NCBI RefSeq assembly: GCF_000733775.1
Contig: NZ_JPOE01000002.1
Span: 1,798,001 to 1,862,000 of the forward strand
Length of the DNA stretch: 64,000 nucleotides
Origin: Thiomonas sp. FB-Cd
Lineage (GTDB): Bacteria > Pseudomonadota > Gammaproteobacteria > Burkholderiales > Burkholderiaceae_C
Direction of reading: 5' to 3'
Made by a program: the position numbers and the translations under genes. Positions 41,490-49,344 of this stretch are shown one piece after another. The notes under the pieces were generated by a model. The model saw only the letters and a program-made list of their open reading frames with translations, was not told where the DNA came from and searched no databases. How positions within the stretch are numbered: the stretch's first letter is position 1; each line of letters opens with the position of its first letter.

Positions 41490-42984
41490 ACACCTCGACG
41501 CTGCAGGAAGACCTGCTCATCAACATCACGCCGCAGGAAACCCGGGTGGCGGTGATAGCCCAGGCCTCGGTGCAGGAAATACACATTGAGCGCACATTGG
41601 AGCGTGGCCTCGCAGGCAACGTGTATCTGGGCCGTGTCGTCAGGGTGCTGCCCGGCATGCAGTCGGCCTTCGTCGACATCGGCTTGGAGCGGGCGGCCTT
41701 TCTGCACGTGGCTGATCTTTGGCAACGCATGCTGAGCAATGGTGATGGCAAGACCGCCGCGCCACCCCCCTTGTCAATCGAAAAACTCGTGTTCGAGGGT
41801 CAATCGCTGCTCGTCCAGGTGATCAAGGATCCCATTGGGGCGAAGGGCGCGCGACTGTCCACGCAGATCAGCCTGGCCGGGCGCCTGTTGGTGCATCTTC
41901 CGCAGGATAGCCATATTGGCGTCTCCCAAAAGATCGATGATCCAGAGCTGCGCGACAGCCTGCGCCAGCGCCTCGCCCAACTTGCACTGCAGCACGACCG
42001 CGAAGCAAGCATGGGCTTCATTGTCCGCACCAACGCCGAGGATGCGAGCGACGCCGAGTTACTCGACGACATTGCCTACCTCCGCAAGACATGGAGCGCG
42101 ATCGATTCACGCATGCGCCTGTCGCAGGCCCCTGCCCTGCTCTACCAGGAGCTGAGCTTGGCGCAGCGCGTGCTGCGCGATTTGGTGACTGATGCCACGC
42201 GCAGCATCCAGGTCGATTCGCACGAGAACTACGAGCGTCTTCGCGGCTTTGCCACGGAGTACATGCCCAGCGTGGCTGAGCGCCTGCAACTCTATCGTGG
42301 CGAGCGCCCACTTTTCGAGTTGTACAACGTGGACGCGGAAATCGAGAAAGCGCTGGGCCGCCGAGTGGATCTCAAATCCGGCGGCTACCTCATCATCGAT
42401 CAGACCGAGGCCATGACCACCGTGGACGTGAACACCGGCGGTTTCGTCGGTGCCCGGAACTTCGACGACACCATTTTCAAGACCAATCTTGAAGCGGCCC
42501 AGTCCATTGCCCGGCAGCTGCGCCTGCGCAACCTGGGGGGCATCATCCTGATCGACTTTATCGACATGGGCAGCACGCAGCACCGGGCCGCCGTCCTGGA
42601 TGAGTTAAAAAATCGCTGTCACGCGACCGCGTGAAGGTCTCGGTCAATGGGTTCTCGCAACTCGGCTTGGTCGAAATGACGCGCAAACGCACGCGCGAAT
42701 CCCTTGCGCATCTGCTGTGCGAACCCTGCCCGACTTGCGGCGGTCAAGGCCAAGTCAAGACCGCACGTACGGCCTGCTATGAAATTTTGCGTGAAATTCT
42801 GCGCGAGGCCAAACAGTTCAATCCGCGTGAGTTCCGCATCGTCGCCTCCAACGCCGTAGTCGACCTCTTCCTCGAGGAAGAAAGCGCTCACCTTGCCGAG
42901 TTGTCGGATTTCATCGGCAAACCCATTGCGCTACAAGTGGATCCGGCCTATGTGCAGCATCAGTTTGACATCGTGCTGCTGTAG
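41486..42984 (+). pseudogene. rng: Ribonuclease G, interrupted by a -1 frame change
   Basis: Endoribonuclease that matures the 5' end of 16S rRNA and degrades mRNA. The zero frame from the ATG at 41486 codes 382 residues with the S1 domain (GLAGNVYLGRVVRVLPGMQSAF split around it) and the catalytic region (TVDVNTGGFVG, GGIILIDFIDM) and stops at 42632-42634. The conserved continuation LSRDRVKVSVNGFSQLGLVEMTRKR... and the Zn-link CPTCGGQG lie in the -1 frame to 42984. Re-reading one A at 42607-42613 restores a 499-residue product, close to E. coli RNase G (489). The cause could be programmed frameshifting, transcript slippage, a real mutation or a base-count error in the A6 run. Confidence 0.85.
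42607..42634 (+). promoter_or_regulatory. Candidate -1 frameshift signal in rng
   Basis: The zero-frame heptamer A AAA AAT (42607-42613) fits the X XXY YYZ slippery pattern. After a 5-nt spacer comes a 6-bp hairpin TCACGC / GCGTGA with a GACC loop (42619-42634) that covers the zero-frame stop codon. The hairpin bases also encode the conserved Ser-Arg-Asp-Arg-Val, so it could be incidental. Confidence 0.45.
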
Positions 42985-42989
42985 GCGTG

Positions 42990-43571
42990 TCATTTGGGCT
43001 TGGGTATCCGTCCCAGTGCATAGAACTCCGCGTTGGGCATCATGCCCACCAGTCCAGCCATGCGATTGGACAGCGCGAAAAACGCCGCAATGGCACCAAT
43101 GTCCCACACGTCTTCGCGGCTGAATCCGACTGCGCTCAACGCTTCATAGTCCGACTCGTCCACGCTGTGAGCGCTTTGCGCCACGCGCAGCGCGAAGGCC
43201 AACATGGCGCGCTGGCGAGCCGTGATGGAAGCCTTGGACCAGTCCGTGGCAAGCTGATCGGCAATGAGGGCGTCTTTCTCATAGATACGCAAGATCGCCC
43301 CATGCGCCACCACACAGTACAAGCAGTGGTTGGCCGCGCTTGTGGCCACCACAATCATTTCGCGCTCCCCCTTGCTCAGCCCCGAGGGTTTGAGCATCAG
43401 TGCGTCGTGGTAGGCAAAGAACGCCCGGAACTCGTCTGGCCGGTGCGCCAAGGCAAGGAAGACATTGGGTACGAAACCGCTGCGCTCTTGCACCGCAAGA
43501 ATGCGGTTGCGGACGTCCTCCGGGAGCGCGGCAAGTTCGGGAACGGGAAAACGGCTGATACGTTCGGGCAT
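42990..43571 (-). CDS. AhpD-like peroxidase-related protein (carboxymuconolactone decarboxylase family)
   Basis: 193 aa all-helical protein. The redox motif HCLYCVVAHGA (C-x-x-C with a following His) is that of AhpD-type alkylhydroperoxidases, and the region GFVPNVFLALAHRPDEFRAFF is typical of the uncharacterised peroxidase-related branch. The ATG at 43571 (MPERISRFPVPEL) is chosen; the frame is open upstream without homology. It is convergent with rng, with a 5-bp gap. The physiological reductant is unknown. Confidence 0.87.
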   Translation of the reverse strand: MPERISRFPVPELAALPEDVRNRILAVQERSGFVPNVFLALAHRPDEFRAFFAYHDALMLKPSGLSKGEREMIVVATSAANHCLYCVVAHGAILRIYEKDALIADQLATDWSKASITARQRAMLAFALRVAQSAHSVDESDYEALSAVGFSREDVWDIGAIAAFFALSNRMAGLVGMMPNAEFYALGRIPKPK

Positions 43572-43657
43572 GATGTGGTGTGGCGTGGAACACGATACCC
43601 CATTGGACCGGGCCCGCGGATCAAAAACAAGATCCCGCGTTAGGCATTCGGTATGCA

Positions 43658-43682
43658 CGAGGCCCGCGCACGGCGGGCCTCG
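43658..43682 (-). terminator. Strong GC hairpin downstream of the SCP-2-like gene
   Basis: Perfect 10-bp stem CGAGGCCCGC / GCGGGCCTCG with a 5-nt loop, 25 bp after the stop of the minus-strand gene at 43707. The T-tract is short, so termination may be partial. Confidence 0.55.
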
Positions 43683-43706
43683 TTGACGGCACAGACCGGA
43701 ACCTGC

Positions 43707-44273
43707 TTACTTGGCGGAGCTCGTCTCGGTTACGCCCGCAGGGCAGGTATTGGCCTGATAAGGCGCCTTGCCGACGAGCAGCAAGAAACTCTCGAAGGGC
43801 TTGATCGCGCGCATGGCCACCATTTTGGGGCCTTGGAATTCAAGCTTCCCGCTCATCATGGCCCAGACCGGTCCCGGGTCACCTTTACCCATGGACTCCC
43901 AATTCTTGGTGCTTGCATGCATCAGAAAATCCACGCCGAAATTGGCAGCTGTGCTGGGCGCACCACCGTACGCGCAGAACGCCTTGCCATCCTTGGGCAC
44001 GATCTTGAGTTCGACCATGGAGCCCTTGCCACAATCCGTGCGGTACATCTCCACCACTTTGTAGCCACGCCCTTTGTCGTCGTGCAGCCACTCGCCGGCC
44101 AGGCCCTCTGTGAGTTGCGGCGTCTGGTTCCAGGCTTGGCAGAAATTGGCCGTCCATTGGGGTGACATCAGCACCGGATCGGCTGCTTGCGCAGCCCAAG
44201 CCGTCGAGCCGAATGTCGCGGCAAGCGCCAGGCGAATAAGGGTCTTGCGGGTGGTCGTGATGGATAAATGCAT
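43707..44273 (-). CDS. Exported SCP-2 sterol-transfer-like protein
   Basis: 188 aa with a signal peptide (LALAATFGSTAWAAQA, cleavage near residue 32). The C-terminal half has the SCP-2-like pattern DPGPVWAMMSGKLEFQGPKMVAMRAIKPFESFLLLVGK. The family binds lipids or hydrophobic ligands; the ligand here is unknown. Four Cys residues in the mature part could form disulfides in the periplasm. The ATG at 44273 is chosen because it starts the signal sequence; the upstream extension is His-rich and unlikely. Confidence 0.75.
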   Translation of the reverse strand: MHLSITTTRKTLIRLALAATFGSTAWAAQAADPVLMSPQWTANFCQAWNQTPQLTEGLAGEWLHDDKGRGYKVVEMYRTDCGKGSMVELKIVPKDGKAFCAYGGAPSTAANFGVDFLMHASTKNWESMGKGDPGPVWAMMSGKLEFQGPKMVAMRAIKPFESFLLLVGKAPYQANTCPAGVTETSSAK

Positions 44274-44350
44274 GGGTGTGATCTCCTCGTGATGGTGGCG
44301 GATCCGGGCGGCCCGCACCGGCGATGCCTCGATCGCCAGCGACCATCATT

Positions 44351-44869
44351 TCAGGATACTCCCCGCCTTCCGTCAATCAGGGTTTGCGCTTTATCGCGGA
44401 ATTCATTGGCTTTTTTCTCATCAATGAAAAGTCTGATGTACTTAGTACAGCTTTCCACGGCAGCCATTTGGGACTTCGGGGCGTTGTCAGCAGCTTGCAG
44501 CTTTTGCAACAGCTTGTCAGCGCCTTGGGCGAACATCTGCGTGACCAGTCGTGACAGCTCTGCCCGCAGATCGCTTGCCGGAAGCGGTGAGGCCCCAAAG
44601 CCCTGCGCCCTCGCAGAAGGCGTCGGCTCGGAAGCCCCGCTGCTGGACGATACGTAGCCTTGCTCCAACAGCAGGATGAGGGCCTCCTGCCAGCGCAGTT
44701 TGTCGGTTGCGCAATCCAGCAAGGCGCCTACGGTACGCTGGCCATTGATTAACACCAGTACCCCACGTGCCACCGCCGGAAGGTGGTGGGCGCGGCTGAC
44801 AAGTGCTTCGCGGCCCGCGGCCGTTTTTTCCAGAATCCAGTCTGGCTGCATCGACGGTGCCTGCGGCAA
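44351..44869 (-). CDS. Hypothetical protein with a possible winged-helix N-terminus
   Basis: 172 aa, soluble. The first 75 residues (WILEKTAAGREALVSRAHHLPAVARGVLVLING) look like a small helical regulatory domain found in uncharacterised betaproteobacterial proteins. A Ser-rich linker (about 74-95) leads to a helical C-terminus with one conserved-looking Cys in VESCTKYIRLFID. I do not recognise a family or function. It lies between the SCP-2-like gene and a small membrane-protein gene on the same strand. Confidence 0.65.
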   Translation of the reverse strand: MPQAPSMQPDWILEKTAAGREALVSRAHHLPAVARGVLVLINGQRTVGALLDCATDKLRWQEALILLLEQGYVSSSSGASEPTPSARAQGFGASPLPASDLRAELSRLVTQMFAQGADKLLQKLQAADNAPKSQMAAVESCTKYIRLFIDEKKANEFRDKAQTLIDGRRGVS

Positions 44870-44881
44870 TGCGGTCGCGGG

Positions 44882-45184
44882 TCAGGCTAACTCGTCGATG
44901 ATGCGATGCACGAGGCGCACCGTGACCACAACATAGATGGCCCCGAAGAGAAAGATGAGCGCAAACACGCTGCGCACGGAATCCGCGGGTAGCAACCCGA
45001 AGAAGGGCGTGGCCAGATAACCAAGCGTGAACAGAACGACAAGCCCCGTGAGAATTTTCCACGCATTGCCAACAGATCCGCCGCGAATCTTGCTGCGCAA
45101 CCCTAGCACCATGAACAGCCCCACAATCATCACGGCAATGGCTGACGCGTTGATGAAAAACGGCAGGTCGACTTGTACACCCAT
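44882..45184 (-). CDS. Small hypothetical membrane protein
   Basis: 100 aa with three likely membrane helices: FFINASAIAVMIVGLFMVLG, ILTGLVVLFTLGYLATPFFG and SVFALIFLFGAIYVVVTVRL. The ATG at 45184 is chosen; the upstream frame has no hydrophobic or conserved character. It ends 13 bp before the next minus-strand gene, suggesting an operon of small unknown proteins. No family recognised. Confidence 0.7.
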   Translation of the reverse strand: MGVQVDLPFFINASAIAVMIVGLFMVLGLRSKIRGGSVGNAWKILTGLVVLFTLGYLATPFFGLLPADSVRSVFALIFLFGAIYVVVTVRLVHRIIDELA

Positions 45185-45703
45185 GCTGACTCCTCCAATG
45201 GTCGCGACCCCAAGCTGTTGGTGCCTTGGTGTCGATCGTTGATTCACCGTTGAGGAGTATGCATGGCATCGCGGCGGCTGCCACTGAGGATTTACGCGAA
45301 TAGCCCACAAGTGCCTTTGGCGCTGGCGTCAAAACGTCGCTTTCTCGCTCAACGCGCTGGCCCAAGTGGGGAGTCGGGCCACCTTCCACACGCCCTTGAC
45401 CTGCGGCCACCGCGTGCGCGCCAGGGATCGAGATTTCTGCGGTGACCCTGGAGCCGAGTGGGGATGAGTACCCCGGACGGGGCGGCATCGCGAAAGTGTG
45501 CATATCGTCGAGGTCCCGGGCGGATCCCCTTCCATGCAGGATGAACTCTCCCACCACTAAACCGCTTGTGCGGTTGTCGTGGGGGTTTCGCGGGTCACAG
45601 ACCTGGACTTACCCCATTGCCGGGGCCGAGGTTTGGGTCTCGCCGCCACGCCCGTCCCAGGCGCGTCCTGCGTGTTGAATGCGTCGACGAACACCACCAA
45701 CGC
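45185..45703. other. Spacer of about 520 bp before the broken tnpB
   Basis: No gene recognised. It has a 6-bp hairpin AACCGC/GCGGTT with a TTGT loop at 45560-45575. The minus-strand tnpB frame runs on through 45557-45703, but that part does not resemble TnpB, so the reading is accidental past the repeat. The stretch may include rearranged or decayed DNA. Confidence 0.5.
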
Positions 45704-45756
<53 letters not shown>

Positions 45757-46450
45757 CGCGCTGGCGCTGCAGCGCGGCAAGGTGCGGCAGTTCCTCGCGC
45801 AGCCAGCGCGGGTTCGCGATGGGCGGACCCTCGTCGAACGTCGCCCAGTCGTTGATCCCGAAATCCACGCCACGTCGAAAATCAGCGGTGCGCTCACGCG
45901 CACAGGCCGCATCGGGCACGCGCAGCGTCACCGACACGAACCACTGATCGTTCCTGCGCGTGAGCGTGATGTCATTGGGTTTTGCCTATCGCCGAAGCGG
46001 TGCCGGCCGCGCACCGAATGGACATCGCCGCATCGCCGCTTCCCAAGCGCAGCGTGGCACCACGGCCGCCATGCTGCATGAGCTTCCAGCCAGCCGGATC
46101 GGGATAGGTAAAGCCCGAGAACCGCTTCGCGGCCTTGAACCGCGGGAATCCAGGCGTTTGACCAGCTTTGACCCGGCGAAAGAACGACTGGAAGGCGAGA
46201 TCCAGCCGCCGCAGCGTCTGCTGCAAGGCGTGGCTGCCGAGCTCCACGAACTCAGGCCGCGCGGCCTTGATCTGCGGCAGGACGTTTTGCTGGTCGAAGT
46301 CGCTGATCGACTTGCCGGCCTTGCGCCAGGCGTCGATGCGCTCTTCCAGTGCCGCGTTGTACAAGTCGCAGTGCACTGTGTCCACGCCTCAAGCTTTTGG
46401 GCTTGAGCGGCATTGGGATACAGCTTGAGCGTGACCTTGCGGCGTTGCAT
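45757..46450 (-). pseudogene. N-terminal half of an IS200/IS605-type TnpB, frameshifted
   Basis: The start MQRRKVTLKLYPNAAQAQKLEAW is in one frame, the next block (DLYNAALEERIDAW, GSHALQQTLRRLD, GQTPGFPRFKAAKRF) in a second and the RuvC-I-like block (GVDFGINDWATFDEGPPI, NPRWLREELPHLAALQ) in a third, so at least two frameshifts exist. After LQRQR the protein turns into a Ser-Asn repeat and the catalytic C-terminal half and Zn ribbon are missing. TnpB proteins are RNA-guided nucleases carried by IS200/IS605 elements. No tnpA is nearby. It is surely inactive. Confidence 0.85.
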
Positions 46451-46625
46451 GCTGTGATTTTTCCAGCCAACAGGAAGTCCACAAGCGAAAACCGCCCGCT
46501 TGACCCCCTCCTGTCCGGTCCGCTGCGCCTAAGTGACGCTGCGCGCCAGGGCGGGCTAGGAAGGGGAATGCGCGAGCGCATGTTCAACGCGACAGCACCA
46601 TCCAAGCCGAGGTTAAACCCCCAGT

Positions 46626-46672
46626 CGGATGCCTGTGGCATCCGCGCCAGCCTTCCCGACCTTGAAGGTCGG
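46626..46672. other. Tandem perfect hairpins between tnpB remnant and rpoH
   Basis: CGGATGCC-TGT-GGCATCCG (46626-46644) and CCGACC-TTGAA-GGTCGG (46656-46672). Either could be the end hairpins of the IS200/IS605 element, since such elements end in subterminal palindromes, or they form the rpoH terminator, as rpoH stops at 46693. No T-run follows on the minus strand. Confidence 0.55.
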
Positions 46673-46692
46673 AGGGCTTGTCGTGCATCGGG

Positions 46693-47622
46693 TCAGGCGT
46701 AGACGGCCAACGACTGTCGCATCTTTTTCATAGCCTGGACCTCAATTTGACGAATCCGCTCGGCCGACACGCCGTATTCACTGGCCAAGTCGTGCAACGT
46801 CTTGCCACCCGACCCGTCGTCATTCACATTGAGCCAGCGCTGCTCGACGATGCGACGGCTACGCGCATCGAGGGCGTCAAGTGCCTGCTTCAGGCCCTGC
46901 ACCTGAAGGCGTTCACGGCCACGCGCCTCAAGCACGGCATCCGGCTCGTTGCCCCGATCGGACAGATAGGCCACAGGGCCGAAGACTTCTTCGCCATCAT
47001 CGCCAATCGGTTGGAGCGACACATCGGAGCCTCCCATGCGCTGCTCCATCTCGATCACATCGGAACGCTTGACCTGCAACTCCTTCGCCACGGCGTCAAT
47101 CTCCGCGTCGTGAAAGCTCTCGAAACCCTGCTTCATGGAACGAAGATTGAAGAACAGCTTGCGCTGCGCCTTTGTGGTGGCGACCTTGACCAGGCGCCAG
47201 TTCCGCAAAATGTATTCGTGGATTTCGGCCTTGATCCAGTGCAACGCGTAACTCACCAGGCGCACGCCCTGACCCGGGTCGAATCGGCGCACCGCCTTCA
47301 TCAGCCCAATATTGCCTTCCTGGATCAGGTCTGCATGGGGAAGGCCGTAGCCGAGGTAATGCCGGGCGACCGACACGACCACACGCAAATGCGACAGCAC
47401 CAACTTCCCAGCAGCATCGCGGTCCTCGCGCTCACGCCACGCAATGGCAAGATCGCGCTCTTCCTCGGCGCTCAGCATGGGCATGCGGTTGACCGCTGAA
47501 ATATAAGACTCCAAGTTGCCTAGACTCGGTACTTGGGCTGGAAAGGTCACCGCAAATGTCCCTGCCCCTGCCGACGGCAAGCTTGCCGTATGTCGCAAGG
47601 TTAAGGCGCTAGATTGAGCCAT
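46693..47622 (-). CDS. rpoH: RNA polymerase heat-shock sigma factor (sigma-32)
   Basis: Directs transcription of heat-shock genes. The 309 aa have the region 2 motif LIQEGNIGLMKAVRRFDPGQGVRLVSYALHWIKAEI (sigma-32 usually begins this block as DLIQEGNIGLMKAV), the RpoH box region QRKLFFNLRSMKQ, and region 4 LHDLASEYGVSAERIRQIE. The frame opens at 47646, but AGAGGAG lies 7 nt before the ATG at 47622 and too close to the alternative ATG at 47628, so 47622 is preferred. A CIRCE operator overlaps its promoter, linking it to HrcA. It stands alone between IS remains and accessory genes. Confidence 0.96.
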   Translation of the reverse strand: MAQSSALTLRHTASLPSAGAGTFAVTFPAQVPSLGNLESYISAVNRMPMLSAEEERDLAIAWREREDRDAAGKLVLSHLRVVVSVARHYLGYGLPHADLIQEGNIGLMKAVRRFDPGQGVRLVSYALHWIKAEIHEYILRNWRLVKVATTKAQRKLFFNLRSMKQGFESFHDAEIDAVAKELQVKRSDVIEMEQRMGGSDVSLQPIGDDGEEVFGPVAYLSDRGNEPDAVLEARGRERLQVQGLKQALDALDARSRRIVEQRWLNVNDDGSGGKTLHDLASEYGVSAERIRQIEVQAMKKMRQSLAVYA

Positions 47623-47652
47623 TTGCATACTCCTCTGTCTAACCATAAGAAC

Positions 47653-47682
47653 ATTTTAGCACTCGCCACGTAAGAGTGCTAA
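47653..47682 (-). promoter_or_regulatory. Predicted rpoH promoter
   Basis: TAAAAT (-10, 47653-47658) with TTAGCA (-35, 47677-47682) at 18 bp spacing on the minus strand. Both boxes lie in the arms of the CIRCE element, so bound HrcA would block RNA polymerase. The start point would fall about 25 bp before the start codon. Confidence 0.55.
47656..47682. promoter_or_regulatory. CIRCE element (HrcA operator) of rpoH
   Basis: Perfect match to the CIRCE consensus: arms TTAGCACTC and GAGTGCTAA separated by exactly 9 nt, no mismatch. It is 34 bp before the rpoH start codon. HrcA is the known repressor for this site and normally controls groESL and dnaK; CIRCE in front of rpoH has been described in Betaproteobacteria. 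Confidence 0.95.
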
Positions 47683-47774
47683 ACACCCCCCGAGTTCCAC
47701 GCATCGGGCAAAAAATACGGCTTCGCCTCCTCCGTCGCGTTTGCTTTTCGAGTTCCTTTCAAGGGAGACCTTCC

Positions 47775-48434
47775 ATGCCACAGCTTCGTGTCGCCGCCTT
47801 CTCCATTTCGCTCGACGGCTTGGGCGCGGGTCCGCGGCAGAGCCTGGAGCATCCGCTTGGCGTTGGCGGCATGGAACTCCACCGCTGGGCCTTCGCCACC
47901 CGCAGCTTCCGCCGGATGCACGGCAAGGATGGAGGCAGCACGGGCGTGGACGAGGACTTCGCCGCGCGCAGTTTCGCCAACGTTGGCGCATGGATCCTCG
48001 GCCGCAACATGTTCGGCCCGATCCGCGGCCCCTGGCCCGACGCGCAGTGGCGCGGCTGGTGGGGCGAGAGCCCACCTTACCACGTGCCGGTGTTCGTGCT
48101 CACCCACCATCCCCGCGAACCTATTGAGATGCAGGGCGGCACGACCTTTCACTTCGTCACCGGCGGCGTCGATGAGGCGCTGAACCACGCTTTTGACGCC
48201 GCCGGCGGGAAGGACGTGCGGCTAGGTGGCGGCGTGGCGGTTGTCCGTCAGTACCTCGCCGCGCGCCTGATCGACGAGATACACCTCGCCCTCAGCCCGG
48301 TTCTGCTCGGCCAGGGCGAGCCGTTGTTCGCCGGCCTGGACCTGCCGGCGCTCGGTTACCGCTGCTCGGCCCCCACCGCGGGCGAGCAGGCCACGCACTT
48401 CCTCCTGCATCGTGACGGAGGCAGGGCCGGATAA
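47775..48434 (+). CDS. Dihydrofolate reductase family protein (RibD C-terminal type)
   Basis: 219 aa single-domain protein with the RibD_C/DHFR-like fold: AAFSISLDGLGAG at the N-terminus, GAWILGRNMFGP, VFVLTHHPREPI, VRLGGGVAVVRQYLAARLIDEIHLALSPVLLGQGEPLF. It would use NADPH, but the substrate is unknown; such proteins are often accessory. The ATG at 47775 follows AAGGGAGA. It is divergent from rpoH and followed 33 bp later by a VOC-family gene. Confidence 0.85.
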   Translation: MPQLRVAAFSISLDGLGAGPRQSLEHPLGVGGMELHRWAFATRSFRRMHGKDGGSTGVDEDFAARSFANVGAWILGRNMFGPIRGPWPDAQWRGWWGESPPYHVPVFVLTHHPREPIEMQGGTTFHFVTGGVDEALNHAFDAAGGKDVRLGGGVAVVRQYLAARLIDEIHLALSPVLLGQGEPLFAGLDLPALGYRCSAPTAGEQATHFLLHRDGGRAG

Positions 48435-48467
48435 CTCATCCTCAGACGTCGTTGGAAGGAGCGGACT

Positions 48468-48959
48468 ATGCACCCGATTGCGCCATTTCTCTGGTTCGAT
48501 GACGCGGCCGAAGCGGCTGCCGCGTTCTACGTGGGCGTCTTCCCCAACTCTCGCATTCTTGCGCTGACGCGCTATGGTGATGCCGGGCATGAGCAGCATG
48601 GCAGGCTACCGGGCAGCGTGATGACGGTGGCCTTTGAACTCAACCGCCAGCGATTTACCGCGCTCAACGGCGGACCGTCCTTCTGCTTCACACCGGCTGT
48701 CTCCTTCGCCGTGCACTGCCGCAATCAGGACGAGATCGACCACTACTGGGAGTTGCTCAGCGCCGGCGGCGAACCCGGGGCGCAGCAGTGCAGCTGGCTG
48801 CAGGATCGCTTCGGCCTGTCCTGGCAGATTATTCCCGACCGCCTGCCAGAACTGCTCTCAGACGCCGATGCGACCCGCTCCGAGCGAGTCATGCAGGCAC
48901 TGTTGGGCATGAAAAAACTCGATCTTGCCGCGCTGGAACGCGCGGCGAATGCCCCCTGA
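48468..48959 (+). CDS. VOC-superfamily protein (PhnB / 3-demethylubiquinone-methyltransferase-like)
   Basis: 163 aa of the glyoxalase/bleomycin-resistance fold: HPIAPFLWFDDAAEAAAAFYVGVFPNSRI, then FTALNGGPSFCFTPAVSF and DRFGLSWQIIPDRLPEL. This group is common, widely mis-annotated as 3-demethylubiquinone methyltransferase, and its real function is unknown. An AAGGAG Shine-Dalgarno precedes the ATG. It is probably cotranscribed with the RibD-type gene; both look like accessory cargo. Confidence 0.87.
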   Translation: MHPIAPFLWFDDAAEAAAAFYVGVFPNSRILALTRYGDAGHEQHGRLPGSVMTVAFELNRQRFTALNGGPSFCFTPAVSFAVHCRNQDEIDHYWELLSAGGEPGAQQCSWLQDRFGLSWQIIPDRLPELLSDADATRSERVMQALLGMKKLDLAALERAANAP

Positions 48960-49012
48960 GATGCGCGCCATGGTTCTGCGGCGTACGGTTCACGTCCCCA
49001 GGCGTCACCCTC

Positions 49013-49225
49013 GCCAATAACCCACCGCAGCGGCGAACCAGGCATCTCCGCGCGGGCGGGCGCACGGGTGACCAAGCGCCAAGAGTGCAGGCCGAGACCC
49101 GATCCAACGTAGAGCAAGCCAGCCAGGCTCCAAGGGTCGATGCCAAGCAGCCGGCGTTTGGCCAGCGACGCTCCAGCCCCAAAAAGGACACCAGCACCCC
49201 GAGCCGAGAGAACCCCAGGACGCAT
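49013..49225 (-). pseudogene. N-terminal fragment of an EamA/DMT-family permease
   Basis: About 70 codons that start with MRPGVLSARGAGVLFGAGAS and contain LLGIDPWSLAGLLYVGSGLGL, the pattern of the first two helices of drug/metabolite transporters, and then stop resembling a permease near 49013. The usual length is about 300 aa, so roughly three quarters is missing. It lies between the VOC gene and the ArsR operator. It indicates that DNA was lost here by deletion. Confidence 0.6.
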
Positions 49226-49311
49226 CAGGCTCCGCTTTCCATGCACCGGATCATCCCCACGGTGACGCTCTTGCGCCGCGCTCGTGACGTGGCCACACCC
49301 CGGGCAATCAT

Positions 49312-49341
49312 ATAACATATGAACAGCTATTCATATGTTAT
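49312..49341. promoter_or_regulatory. ArsR/SmtB-type operator
   Basis: A perfect inverted repeat with 12-bp arms (ATAACATATGAA / TTCATATGTTAT) and a 6-nt centre, AT-rich in a GC-rich region. The inner part ATATGAACA...TATTCATAT resembles the 12-2-12 operators of SmtB/CzrA/CadC-type metal sensors. It ends 3 bp before the ArsR start codon. Confidence 0.85.
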
Positions 49342-49344
49342 CCA

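Noticed and set aside
48468..48959. Naming the VOC protein 3-demethylubiquinone methyltransferase (UbiG)
   Set aside because: It has the VOC fold and no SAM-binding motif; the name comes from a misannotation common in this family.
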